From positions 1-64,000 of the forward strand of contig JAKCDL010000010.1 of assembly GCA_021841935.1 (NCBI GenBank): 64,000 nt of DNA, read 5' to 3'. This stretch comes from Actinomycetes bacterium (GTDB taxonomy: Bacteria; Actinomycetota; Acidimicrobiia; Acidimicrobiales; Acidimicrobiaceae). The notes below the pieces were generated by a model. It made no database searches, was not told the origin of the DNA, and saw only the letters and a list, made by a program, of their open reading frames with translations. The position numbers were made by a program, and so were the translations under genes. Shown here in pieces: positions 34,674 to 44,353 of the stretch; the first letter of the stretch is position 1, and every line of letters begins with the position of its first letter.

Positions 34674-35960
34674 ATGGGTGAAATTTCTATACCTCCTAGT
34701 CCAGTCCGTCGTGACGTAGTTGCGAATCGCCAAGAGGTTGAAAGTTGGGTAAGACAGCACCTCTCCGGACTGTATCTAGAAGAACCAGAAGAAGCACACG
34801 GTTCGAGCTCATTTTTCGGAGGTCAAGACATTGCTGACAAAGCATTGGAGACTCTAGATATCACGGGTTACGCAAGCAAGCGAAGCAGGGTAGCACCAGA
34901 GGCTCTCAGAGGCGCTACACGGCTATCGCCGTATATTCGCCACGGTCTACTGACTTTGCCTGAAGTCTGGCAGGCGGTGAAAGGCGGGAGTTACGAAGAC
35001 CTTAAAAGTTTCCGAAATGAGCTGTTGTGGCAGGATTACAGTCGTCATCTTTATAACTTTCTCGGACGAAATTCTCAAGAGCCTATTCGATATGAACTCT
35101 CCCAAATTGATACAGCAATGGAGATCGTGGAAGTTCTGGCCTACGACGAAGATATGGAATGCTTACGCCGGTGTAACGAGGAGTTGCGCGAGAGCGGTTG
35201 GCTCGTGAATCAAACCCGAATGTGGATGGCCTCTCACCACTCGATCCGCGAAGGACAACCCTTTGATATAGGAGAGGACGAATTTTTCAGACACCTTCTT
35301 GATGGTTCTCGAGCAGCTAATCGTCTTGGCTGGCAATGGGTGGCGGGAACTCTGACCGGAAGACCATATGGATTTAGCCGAAGTCAAGTCACTAGGCAGG
35401 CGCCGCAGTGGTGTAACGAGTGCGCCCTTCGCAGTCGATGTCCGATCGATACGATGCCCGATTCCCCTGAGTATGTGGTCCGACGAGAGTCGGCTTCACT
35501 TCGGATTCAGGAGGATCTCGGTCCGAAAGCCGAGATAAAAGATGGCCCTGATGCCGATTGCGTGTGGCTCACAGCCGAACTACTTTCACTTCGTCAGTCT
35601 GCCTTAGTTCAAAACCCGAATCTACCCGCGGTATTCGTCTTTGATCGTGCGTTACTTGGGCAATTACGACTGTCCTTCAAGCGATTGGTCTTCCTAGCGG
35701 AAACACTCTTTGCCATTGGTGCCGAGCGTACACTTGAACTTCACGTCGGAGATCCGACTGAAGTGCTTAGCGGTCGTCGAATCGCGGCAACGTGGACACC
35801 AGTACCTGGATGGAAGAAGCGACAAAAGAACCTCAACATCACCGAACTCCACCCTTGGCCGTGGTTATGTGTGAGCAAGGGTGTCATTTCCCTAGGCTCA
35901 TTTAGCGCTTGGAGCAAGGCTGCTGTCTTTGCCGATGGCCGTCGGCACAACTTTCGGTAA
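34674..35960 (+). CDS. Cryptochrome/photolyase-like protein with reversed domain order
   Basis: 428 residues. Residues 55-240 look like the helical FAD domain of photolyases: LSPYIRHG, ELLWQDYSRHLY, GWLVNQTRMWMAS, and HLLDGSRAANRLGWQWVAGT. A Cys cluster C247-x2-C250-x5-C256 follows. Residues 293-365 (VWLTAELLSLRQSALVQ, AVFVFDRALL, LSFKRLVFLAETL, HVGDPTEVL) resemble the alpha/beta antenna domain that normally comes first. The order therefore appears permuted. It probably binds FAD and may repair UV-damaged DNA or sense light; the cysteines could ligate a metal or Fe-S cluster. It stands alone. Confidence 0.75.
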   Translation: MGEISIPPSPVRRDVVANRQEVESWVRQHLSGLYLEEPEEAHGSSSFFGGQDIADKALETLDITGYASKRSRVAPEALRGATRLSPYIRHGLLTLPEVWQAVKGGSYEDLKSFRNELLWQDYSRHLYNFLGRNSQEPIRYELSQIDTAMEIVEVLAYDEDMECLRRCNEELRESGWLVNQTRMWMASHHSIREGQPFDIGEDEFFRHLLDGSRAANRLGWQWVAGTLTGRPYGFSRSQVTRQAPQWCNECALRSRCPIDTMPDSPEYVVRRESASLRIQEDLGPKAEIKDGPDADCVWLTAELLSLRQSALVQNPNLPAVFVFDRALLGQLRLSFKRLVFLAETLFAIGAERTLELHVGDPTEVLSGRRIAATWTPVPGWKKRQKNLNITELHPWPWLCVSKGVISLGSFSAWSKAAVFADGRRHNFR

Positions 35961-36938
35961 ATTCAAATTCGACGGGTGGGACACTTACACGGCGGAGACG
36001 GACATATAACATCGTTGGTGTTTTTATCTCGCGTTGATATTCGACTGTGGAGTACTAACTTCGCATACCAATGTTGTGATAGGGCAGGCGACCCCCAAAC
36101 CTACATCCAACTATTTAGACACTGGAGCGACTTCGAATTGAGAATCGACGGGTCGCTAAAGACGCCGTGGAGGGGGTACCATTTGACGTTGCTAGTCGTG
36201 TCAAAGTCCCGCTATACGCTTGTTAGCGAAAGTGCAATTGAGTTAGCTGATACTTGAAAATATCCACCCTTATCCATGCGCACGAAGCCGTATTGGACTG
36301 ATCCGTCAAGACCACTTCACTGTCGGTTCCCGTAATTATTTTCACGAAGGCCGTTACTGTGCGGGAGATAGCGTCTCCGTTAGATTTCGTGGCCTTTCAT
36401 GTAATTGGACCGAATACTCATTTGCTTGAGCGCTAGTTGTTGTGACAGCGATTAACGCTCCTCGGCGCACGACGGTTGGAACGAGCCAAGTCCATTTACC
36501 GAGAAATTTCTGGTTGGGGAGTTGTCTCAATTGGATATTCCATACCCCATGCTCAATCAAACGAATTCTGGACCTGAAGACGGTTTCTGATCCCACCTTT
36601 GCTTGCACGTTAGTCAACACCGCAACACCAGTTGTTGCGGACTCCTCTAATAAGGCCACGAGCTCGCTTTCTCGAGAGCGAGCTCGGGACTATCAATAGG
36701 AGAATAAGCTCTACAAGATGTAAAGGCTTAGACAACGTTGGTACCTATCTAAACAAGTTCACGTACTTTACTCCGTGGACCGCCACGATCATCGCAGAAA
36801 GGATATTCGCTAAATCCGAGGAACTACAAACTGCAATTTTTGGTACGTCCTGAAAGCTTGAAGAACAGAACGCTTTTACGGAGGATATGTTTCACAGATT
36901 TAGAGTAGCAAAACAGCAAGAAACACCAGAATTAATAG
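35961..36938. other. Stretch without a supported gene
   Basis: About 980 nt. The minus frame at 36354-36659 has no recognisable domain. A strong hairpin is at 36659-36686. Confidence 0.4.
36659..36686. repeat. Hairpin-forming inverted repeat
   Basis: Perfect 10-bp arms CGAGCTCGCT / AGCGAGCTCG around an 8-nt centre in a gene-free stretch. There is no T-tract on either side. Confidence 0.5.
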
Positions 36939-36939
36939 T

Positions 36940-36981
36940 TGATGGCCGAGATGCGATGATATCAAAGAGTCTCGACCATCA
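36940..36981. terminator. Hairpin downstream of carbonic anhydrase copy 2
   Basis: Same 12-bp stem with one mismatch as at 30440-30481, carried along in the duplicated segment. It begins one base inside the repeat border. Confidence 0.6.
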
Positions 36982-36990
36982 GAATTAACG

Positions 36991-37569
36991 CTATTGAGCC
37001 TTACCTATGGTCGTCGCCTCTTCAACCTCAATCAACTTTCCTGAAGCGACGTCAAAGATGTATCCATAGACGGGAATCGATGACGGTATCAATGGGCTGT
37101 TTTTAATTCGAGTAACGTCTTCCTTCACCGAAGTTACTTGGTCAGCGATCGTTAGCCAATTGATGTACTTTCCGTCAGTGGCGCCAGGACCACTTCCAAC
37201 GTCTTTGAAGCCCTCTTCAGTAAGTGCTGCTGTTTCGAGACTCGATTCAAGAAGGTTACCCATCAATTCACTGGTGAAGAACTCCATCCCACAGTTTGTG
37301 TGGTGGATGACAAAGAACTCCTTCGTTCCCAGTAACTTGTATGAAATAACTAGGGAGCGAATGGCGTCGTCGCTTGCACGTCCGCCGGCATTTCGTATTA
37401 CGTGAGCATCACCTTCGCTAAGCCCAGCAAACTTTGCTGGATCGAGACGAGCGTCCATACAGGTTAAGACCGCAAAGCGACGTGATGGTGGCATGGCAAG
37501 ATTTGCCCTATCGCCAAAGCTGGCCGCATATGCGGCATTTGATGTAAGAACCTCATTTAGCACTGACAT
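36991..37569 (-). CDS. Beta-carbonic anhydrase, copy 2
   Basis: Identical in nucleotide and protein sequence to the gene at 30491-31069, with the same zinc-site residues Cys37, Asp39, His90 and Cys93. The upstream 337 nt and downstream hairpin are duplicated with it, so both copies should have the same promoter and be expressed alike. No NUDIX gene accompanies this copy. Confidence 0.92.
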   Translation of the reverse strand: MSVLNEVLTSNAAYAASFGDRANLAMPPSRRFAVLTCMDARLDPAKFAGLSEGDAHVIRNAGGRASDDAIRSLVISYKLLGTKEFFVIHHTNCGMEFFTSELMGNLLESSLETAALTEEGFKDVGSGPGATDGKYINWLTIADQVTSVKEDVTRIKNSPLIPSSIPVYGYIFDVASGKLIEVEEATTIGKAQ

Positions 37570-37906
37570 TATCTTCCTTTCGACACACTCGCAACTTTCA
37601 AGTGGAGATACTAATTCAATTTATGACTTAATTGATCGGATTTATCAAATATTCCTAAGTTCGGATCAATGCCTATGAGATGGTTGAAAATTGTTGTCTG
37701 GTAACCCTGCAAACTTCTGAGTTAGATAGCTCAGCTGTTTAGAAGAACATAATTTTTGGGTAGCCATCCCCACGATTACTTTCATTTCTCGATTACATTT
37801 GAGCATTTAAAAGAGCTTTGATCTAAGTAGCGGAACGTTTCGTATTTTCATCCTTAATGCCGTCGAAAGTGAACTCAGGAATACCGAGCGCCAGGCACAC
37901 GTGTAG

Positions 37907-38694
37907 GCCTCTATACTCGGCCGCAGTCCGAGATGATAGCCTTCCCGCATCTCTCGACTTTCTCCCAAAGTCATCCCCGATCTTCATCGGAAACGATTCT
38001 CATGCATAGTGGAAGTTGTATCGTGATCTACATATTTTTGCTTTCATTGACGCAGGTCTATCATGTATTTGAAGACTCCTGCTCGGCCGTATTCTTCGGA
38101 TCCATTTGATAATAGTGTTCGAGTAACTGATGCTTCATAAAGAAGGATGCGCCGACTAAGTTGTTTGCCACGTAGCAGCAAGTACCTAGGCACCTAGATT
38201 CGCTCAAAAGCGACTCTCTTACGATAGCACTGCGCTTGCACCGTCCCTGGGGGCTTTTGTGCGCCGCATGACTTACGTAGTCGCTAGAAGTCAACGTTCT
38301 GGCTTTATGAAATCGCGTAGGAGGTGGTTGAGAAACCTTGGTTCAGGTTGGTTGAGACCTTTTCGATTGAAGTTTGAAGAGCTGGTCGGGAGAGAATTTC
38401 GAGTAACGATGAAAACCTATTCGATCGAACGGAAAGATGCTATCATTACGTAGATCCTAGCTTTGTTGTCAGATCCGAATCCGCCAAGGGGAGCTTTCGC
38501 ACAACATTCAAAAGGGGAGCAAGATCCCACACCTCAATAAGCGGAAAAAGAATGTTGAAGTTGAGTTGCATCATCAGGATAAGATTCACTCGAATTGCAA
38601 TCTTTAGCTTCGGGGATTGCCTTTGCCACAGTGGAGCCTTCAAAAAGATGGGAATATTGGGTCTAAACCATATAGAAGGGGACAAAAGATTTAC
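37907..38694. other. Stretch without a supported gene
   Basis: About 790 nt between the repeat and the DUF4407 gene. Small frames on both strands show no domain or ribosome site. Confidence 0.4.
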
Positions 38695-40044
38695 TTAGAG
38701 TTGGTGACCTCTGGAGAACTCTAGCCGTGTTGATGTCGCTAATATGGCGTCTGCCGCTGCTGTCCTGAGGTGAGCAAGAGCGGTTATAACGTCAGGATTG
38801 TCAGCCTTAGATAATTGTTGGAATATGATCTCCGACGATTCTAAGTGTGCGCGGGAGATGATTTCGATGGTTCTAATTAAATGGGCCAACTCCATTTCAG
38901 TAGCAAGAGCAGCGATGTGCGCCTCGGCTACCTCTTTGCTCTCTAGTGCCGCTCGCCTGCGTTCCTTCGACACAAGGACATCGACGATCGCTTCTTGTGT
39001 ACTTGCATCAAGTGCGATTTCATAAACTCCAGCAGGAGTCGAAAGTTTCAGGAAGAGTGCCGTCAAATCTATTGAGAAGAAGAATAGAAAGAGAAATATC
39101 TCAAGGATCAAAACTTCGGGATGAACCCTCGCAACCTGTTGCAGGGCTTGCAAGCGAGCAGGGTAGTCACTACTAAATGCAGAGAGATACTGATTTATCT
39201 CAGTAGTCGTCTGATGATCAATGGCGATATATTTATTGCTAACGCTGCTACTAAGGGCATCGACTCTCTGTTGGAGTTGAGGAATTACGACATTATCCAG
39301 ACGTAGCTTTCGTGAAAGATCGCTCCGATATATCGGCCCCTGTGAAATGTTGCCAGAACTACTCCCGCAGGAAAGTTTCGCAGCTACTCCGCTCTGCTCG
39401 TCAGAGAGGAGTGTTCCAAGACACTGTGACCTAACCTGCTCATTCGTGAGTTCCAACTTTGCGGCATCAAGGCCAGATGACCTATTTAGGGCAGCTTTCT
39501 CCCTCTCTGCGTTAGCTAGCATCGTCGAAACAGCCGCAGTCTTATCTGAATTCAATTGCGCTCGAATAGTACCTGAGTTGATCAACAAAACTATTGGATC
39601 AGAGATAACTGCACTTAGGAGAAGGGTAAATACCACGCGGGAAAGAAGCGGAAGTATAGGCATCCCTCGCAGAGCCTTCAATCTGTTGCGACCGTCCTCA
39701 CTGTTACCATAATTTCGAACTATCTTCCCCGCGCTCGTTTGGGACTTGTGGAGCGTTGAAACGATATATCGATCTATCGACAAAACAACTAATCCAAAGA
39801 AAAGGCCGATCAAGATCGACGCCAATATGCTACTTGACACGGTAGAGACCAGATACATCATCGAACCGGTAGCGAGGGTCGCCGGTATAAGGACCAAGGC
39901 ACCTTGGGACGCCAACCTTCGAGTTTCATATTCTCGCATCGAGCCACACCGCTCCAGGATGGCGGGATCTGCTCCCACCATCCATAAGAGCACAGATTGT
40001 AAACTAATTGCGAGCTGCTTGAATTTCGAATTCAAACTCTGCAC
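38695..40044 (-). CDS. DUF4407-like membrane protein
   Basis: About 449 residues from a GTG at 40044 that follows AAGGAG by 5 nt; the frame is open to an ATG at 40059 that lacks a good site. Early LLWMVGADPAILERC and the DRYIV motif after two membrane helices are typical of DUF4407. A third membrane segment, a long extracytoplasmic helical region with three cysteines (about 175-310), a fourth membrane helix (about 325-345) and a cytoplasmic helical tail follow. Function unknown. The gene is cotranscribed with the helical protein at 40080-40655. Confidence 0.7.
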   Translation of the reverse strand: MQSLNSKFKQLAISLQSVLLWMVGADPAILERCGSMREYETRRLASQGALVLIPATLATGSMMYLVSTVSSSILASILIGLFFGLVVLSIDRYIVSTLHKSQTSAGKIVRNYGNSEDGRNRLKALRGMPILPLLSRVVFTLLLSAVISDPIVLLINSGTIRAQLNSDKTAAVSTMLANAEREKAALNRSSGLDAAKLELTNEQVRSQCLGTLLSDEQSGVAAKLSCGSSSGNISQGPIYRSDLSRKLRLDNVVIPQLQQRVDALSSSVSNKYIAIDHQTTTEINQYLSAFSSDYPARLQALQQVARVHPEVLILEIFLFLFFFSIDLTALFLKLSTPAGVYEIALDASTQEAIVDVLVSKERRRAALESKEVAEAHIAALATEMELAHLIRTIEIISRAHLESSEIIFQQLSKADNPDVITALAHLRTAAADAILATSTRLEFSRGHQL

Positions 40045-40079
40045 TTCTTCTCCTTTCATCTCACAACTGATATTGAGAC

Positions 40080-40655
40080 CTATCTCACAACTCGTCCGCT
40101 GAGACTCTTCACGAACCCGGACAACAACTTGTTCATCGTTTCAAATTGCATATCTAGCTGACAGTTGAGTTGCTCCTTGGCACGAATGTAAAGCTCTGGT
40201 CGCCCCTGGTGCAGTTCGATCTGATCGGCAGCGGGACCGTAGCTTTCCATGAACCGATTCCGCATTTCGGTAATCGTCGCATGGAGTTGAAAGACCTGCT
40301 CGGCAGCGAAGGATGCCAGCGAATTCTGAAGGGATATTCCTACTGAAGCAATTAGTGTGTCTGCCTGCTTTCTGGCAATCTCGAGTCGAGTTTCGGTATA
40401 TATCTCCATCATCGCAGCCCTGCGGGCTGCCTGCTCCTTCATACCTCGAACTGCCAGATCTTGACGGGCTCTCTCAACTTTAGAGGGAGGAAGTAGCCGA
40501 GAGAGAATTCCTCCACTTCTATCGAATGCAACACTGAGTTCCCTCTGGGAGGTCGTGTCGTCATCCCTGAGCGCCATCCCAATCGTCTTGCTAATTTCCC
40601 CTAAGTCATTGACTGTAACGTCAGACTCAGTTCGAGAAAGTTGTTGATAATTCAT
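40080..40655 (-). CDS. Helical protein of unknown function
   Basis: 191 residues, almost entirely charged helix with Ala/Gln/Glu/Arg-rich stretches (about 55-110) suggesting a coiled coil. There is no membrane segment and no cysteine cluster. The ATG has AAGGGGG upstream. It is the first gene of a two-gene operon with the DUF4407 membrane protein, 35 nt downstream, and may be its cytoplasmic partner. I do not recognise a family. Confidence 0.65.
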   Translation of the reverse strand: MNYQQLSRTESDVTVNDLGEISKTIGMALRDDDTTSQRELSVAFDRSGGILSRLLPPSKVERARQDLAVRGMKEQAARRAAMMEIYTETRLEIARKQADTLIASVGISLQNSLASFAAEQVFQLHATITEMRNRFMESYGPAADQIELHQGRPELYIRAKEQLNCQLDMQFETMNKLLSGFVKSLSGRVVR

Positions 40656-40878
40656 AGTATTATCCCCCTTATTTATCGGACAAAAGGCTGATTCATGCTT
40701 TTTTTCACTGCAATTATGCGAAATGAAGGAGTCAAATTAGATTCTTCCACTTGCTAAAAAGGCTCGTCATTGCCTTGGAGCTAGAAGCTACAGCCATGAA
40801 TTTGATAAGTCAATCGATATTGTTCGATTACAAAGAACTCCGGACATCTGCATAAAATGTGTCCGGATTAAAAGGGAA

Positions 40879-42348
40879 TTGAATTCAACGAAGCCATCGC
40901 GACTAATTGGCAGTGATAACTTCTTAGCTATGTGGAAGAGTTCAGGTGATCTATTACGTATGTGGAGGACGCAAGTGGCGAAGCTATCGCTTCGTGACCT
41001 CGCAGCCAAGACCTACCTTAGCAAGACAACTCTATCTGATTGGGAGAACAATAAGGTCGACCCTGATCTAGAGATTTTGGAGCAGGTCTTCGAATCAGGT
41101 GGAACGCTTGAAGACCTTTACCTGGCTACTAATAAGTTGCTTCCGCCTCGATGGGAGTGGGCACATAATTATCAGAACAGCAATGGTACCAAGGTTGGGG
41201 GTCCGGTTTGGGTTCTACTTAGGCCCGGTCCAGATTCTCCAAATAGAGTTAGGGCCAAAATCAGATGGGGGCTATTCGGAGTCGTAGTAGATGAACAATG
41301 CAATGAAGACGGAATCTTTATTACATGTCGGGTAAGCACCCCTCATCCAGCCGCATTTGTCTATTTCTACGATGGTCCGGGGTGGGCGAATTTTGGAAGA
41401 GGAAGGCTTCCTAATCGAGAACTTGGTGTTGTAGCACACCCTGAATTGAGAATAATCGATGCCGTTGAAGTATCTGAATCGGTCAGGCGTCTCGTGAAGG
41501 AAGGGCTTCGTTATATGGGTCGATCCTTTGTTGGCATGATGATTTACGGGGATCCGAAGGAAAATAGAGAGGTCGCCCTCACCAAAGGACTACTCAAAGT
41601 AGATAATCACACGACAACAGCCCACAGAGTTACAAACCATCAGGCGGAGAGAAAGATAGAGCAGTGGCACCAATTTGATCATAACGAATACCTTCAGCTA
41701 CGACAGAGTTTGAGGCTATCTAGGGAGGCCGTGGTAAGAATTATTAACGCTGAAGGTGTCAAACTATCAAAGGCTGATCACCATATCTATCCAAATCAAA
41801 TGGTCGCGCAGGTAATCACAATCGACCAACTTAAGTACTTTGAAGAGACAGGGAGAACGACTGTATCTAACCTGTCGTCAAGACTTGACATGGTCTATCG
41901 TCTCGATGGATTTAGTTGTCGAGAGGAAGTGAGTCCGACATCTATTACAAGCGATTTTGGAAAACAGAGAGCAAAGATAGAGTTCCCGATTCATTATGTG
42001 GGACCCGTAGTAGTGACTGCAATGGCACCAACAGATGACGAAGTCGAAGGCGAGATAACCCTCTACTGGGGACCTTGGAAGACATCGATAATTGTTCAAA
42101 GTGGAATTGGGGTAACTTGTCGCAAGGATAAGCCAGGTGCAGGAGCTCCCTTAGAGGTCGAGTATCCATTGAATTGGATTGTACGTGCATCAATTGGCTA
42201 TAGCCCCGACGCTGTTTCTATTAATAACGATATTTGGGATCCCAGAGATATTGAAGCTGGTGCATCCATAATCGAGAGATACATACCACTCTTTACAAGC
42301 CTTTGGCGTGGAAGTAAAGAAGAGGGGAGCCGACTTCCTTGGAGATGA
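40879..42348 (+). CDS. XRE-type helix-turn-helix protein with a large unknown domain
   Basis: 489 residues from a TTG at 40879 (AAAGGG upstream; an ATG at 40930 is an alternative). Residues 28-75 form an XRE-like helix-turn-helix (SLRDLAAKTYLSKTTLSDWENNK). A second motif-like stretch is near 268-300 (LQLRQSLRLSREAVVRIINAEG). Two similar beta-rich segments follow each HTH (about 115-190 and 350-440), so the protein may be an internal duplication. It is divergent from the operon of the helical protein and DUF4407 protein, and may regulate it. No enzyme motif is seen. Confidence 0.65.
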   Translation: MNSTKPSRLIGSDNFLAMWKSSGDLLRMWRTQVAKLSLRDLAAKTYLSKTTLSDWENNKVDPDLEILEQVFESGGTLEDLYLATNKLLPPRWEWAHNYQNSNGTKVGGPVWVLLRPGPDSPNRVRAKIRWGLFGVVVDEQCNEDGIFITCRVSTPHPAAFVYFYDGPGWANFGRGRLPNRELGVVAHPELRIIDAVEVSESVRRLVKEGLRYMGRSFVGMMIYGDPKENREVALTKGLLKVDNHTTTAHRVTNHQAERKIEQWHQFDHNEYLQLRQSLRLSREAVVRIINAEGVKLSKADHHIYPNQMVAQVITIDQLKYFEETGRTTVSNLSSRLDMVYRLDGFSCREEVSPTSITSDFGKQRAKIEFPIHYVGPVVVTAMAPTDDEVEGEITLYWGPWKTSIIVQSGIGVTCRKDKPGAGAPLEVEYPLNWIVRASIGYSPDAVSINNDIWDPRDIEAGASIIERYIPLFTSLWRGSKEEGSRLPWR

Positions 42349-42713
42349 AATTGGAATACTGCATCGATCTTGCCCACTGTACGACGAGAGTTGTCTTGGT
42401 ACCCCTACAAGGTAGATTATCCCGCCATCATTGCTTCATAACTTCTGGTCGGCTAGTGGCAATTTGTTCGTGCACCGATCGAAGACTACCGTAAACTCCA
42501 ATGGATTTGCCGTCGAAGGGCATAAATCGATGAGCAATTAGTTTCATATCCAAAATTACTTGTGATTTTTAAAATGGCGAATTAATTCGGCACTTTCGCC
42601 AGATCCGCACTGCGCTGGTAGACGTTTTTTCTCTCGCCGATTTTGAAAGCCTTTTGAGACCTTTGAGTTTGTCAGCTAAAAATGGACACAATGGCTATTT
42701 GGCGCTAGCGGAT
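42349..42713. other. Stretch without a supported gene
   Basis: About 365 nt between the HTH gene and an IS3 relic; nothing recognisable. Confidence 0.4.
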
Positions 42714-43118
42714 TCAAACGCGTGTAGTCCATAACCGACTTACAGAGATGTTGCCGATCTGTAAGTACCGCCGTTTAAGGTTATAAAAGTCCATATCGAC
42801 CCTAATCCAAGCCTTCAATTTCGATATATCTTCAAATACATAGCGGTAGAAGTACTCATGATCAAAGTTGTCGACCAGAACGACTTTGGCGGTTGCGTGA
42901 TCGTAGCAAGATCTGGTTTTACCCATTGATCTTTGTATCCCGTTAGCTTCACACAAGTTCCACGACTCAGACAATCGTTCAATTGGCTTGTACCCTATTA
43001 TATGAAAAATGCACCTTTGCTCGGCTTCAGGGGTGAGCGCAACGGTCGAGAGGAATTCACTGGTGCATAATTCAACCAGAGGAGTATCGTTGACCACACA
43101 TTTGAACATTGAGCTCAA
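42714..43118 (-). pseudogene. IS3-family transposase fragment
   Basis: The frame shows the C-terminal part of an IS3 ORFB integrase core: SESWNLCEANGIQRSMG, the degenerate YDHATAKVVLVDNFDHEY where the catalytic Glu region should be, and FYNLKRRYLQIGNIS. The preceding DRG-containing segment is in another frame, and no N-terminal half is present. A related relic lies at 63542-64000, with matching decay of the same segments, so both derive from one ancestral element. Confidence 0.7.
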
Positions 43119-43379
43119 GAGCGCTTGGCAGGCGCCTTCGGAGTAGAGGCTGGAGTCTTAGAGCTATCGCGAAACAGGTTGGTTGTGGCCACTTCGGGAT
43201 TGACGTCGTGTTGAATGGTAAATCCTAAGAGGTGCGGCCGATCGAGTTGATTTAACGACATGATGCACCTACCATCTCTGAACCCTAGGAGATCTCCCGT
43301 CGGCTCAGCCGCGGCGACTCACTCTAGTGCCATTGTCCTTCAACTCGGATGTGCTCCCTGCAGAAATAACACGAGAGGT

Positions 43380-44240
43380 GGGTAAGGGTGGGTTAGGACG
43401 GCTTATCGAATATGGCAAGCACACTGCCGCGCTCGTGAGCGTGCCAAGCGCCCCAAGAGGAAGAAGCTAAGCTATGTGTCGCTGGCGAAGCGAGTCACGA
43501 GTGATCTCGAGAAGCTCTTCTCGCCCGAGGAGATCTCCCGTTAGCCAAAGAGAGCTCGGGGAGAAGGAGCCGCGAATGAACCTTTGCCACGAGACCATCT
43601 ATGAGTTCCTCTACGTACAGGAGAAAGGTTAGCTGAGCAGGGAACTCGCCCGCTGTATACGTTATGGCCACACCATCCGTCAAGCACAGGGATCGCGCAA
43701 GAAGTCAGGCCCTATTGCCAAAACCTCCGATCGACCACCAGAAGTGAAAGACCGTGCTATACCAGGGCATTTATGAGGGTGATTTGACCATCGTTGCTCG
43801 TGGCGCAAGGGCCACCGGCACGCTTCTCGAGCGCACTAACCGCTTTGTCATGCTCCTCCATCTCTCATACGGTCACGGCGCAAAAGAGGTCGAAACAGCA
43901 ATTGGGGGAGAGATCAGGACGCTTCTAAAGTCACTCACCAAGACCATCCCTAACGTCCAGGTAAGCGAACTTCCTCAACACGTGGGAGTTCACCGTCGCG
44001 ACCGGCGTGTGCACTTGTACTTACTCGATACCTACTCCCCATGGCAGCTAGGATCGAACGAGAACACCATTGGACTCCTTCGTCAATACATAACAATACC
44101 TATTAGGAGGGGCACTGACCTCTCCACGTACTGCCGAGCCGATCTAAAACGCATCCAAGACAACTTGAACGATCGTCCGAAAATAGACCCTAGGATTTCT
44201 CAAACGAGTGGAGAAACTTGCCTAGCTCGTTGCGCTGACG
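43380..44240 (+). pseudogene. IS30-family transposase relic
   Basis: In changing frames the plus strand gives IS30 landmarks: RKKLSYVSLAKRV and LFSPEEISR near 43460-43545, HETIYEFLYV near 43600, HYEGDLTIVARG near 43770, LLERTNRFVMLLHL, then FTVATG-like bases near 43992, DTYSPWQLGSNENTIGLLRQY near 44030-44090 and LNDRPK near 44175. Several in-frame stops, frameshifts and loss of the WDQG segment make it inactive. Composition is richer in GC than the surroundings. Confidence 0.78.
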
Positions 44241-44353
44241 ACTTGAAGGGGCCCACAGAAACTAAAGTCCAACCGCTACACCAGAAGCACATTCTGACGA
44301 AAATCAATCGACTGCACGCGGTGTTTGAAGTACTACAGCCTATTTACACGTAG

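Larger units (their letters stand above)
36939..37906. repeat. 968-bp direct repeat, copy 2
   Basis: Second copy of 30439-31406 in the same orientation with two substitutions (37818 and 37876). The sequence on both outer sides differs completely from copy 1, so the borders are sharp. Confidence 0.93.

Noticed and set aside
43754-44353. 199-residue intact protein
   Set aside because: It is the C-terminal part of an IS30 transposase with missing catalytic blocks and frame changes, so it is listed as part of the pseudogene.
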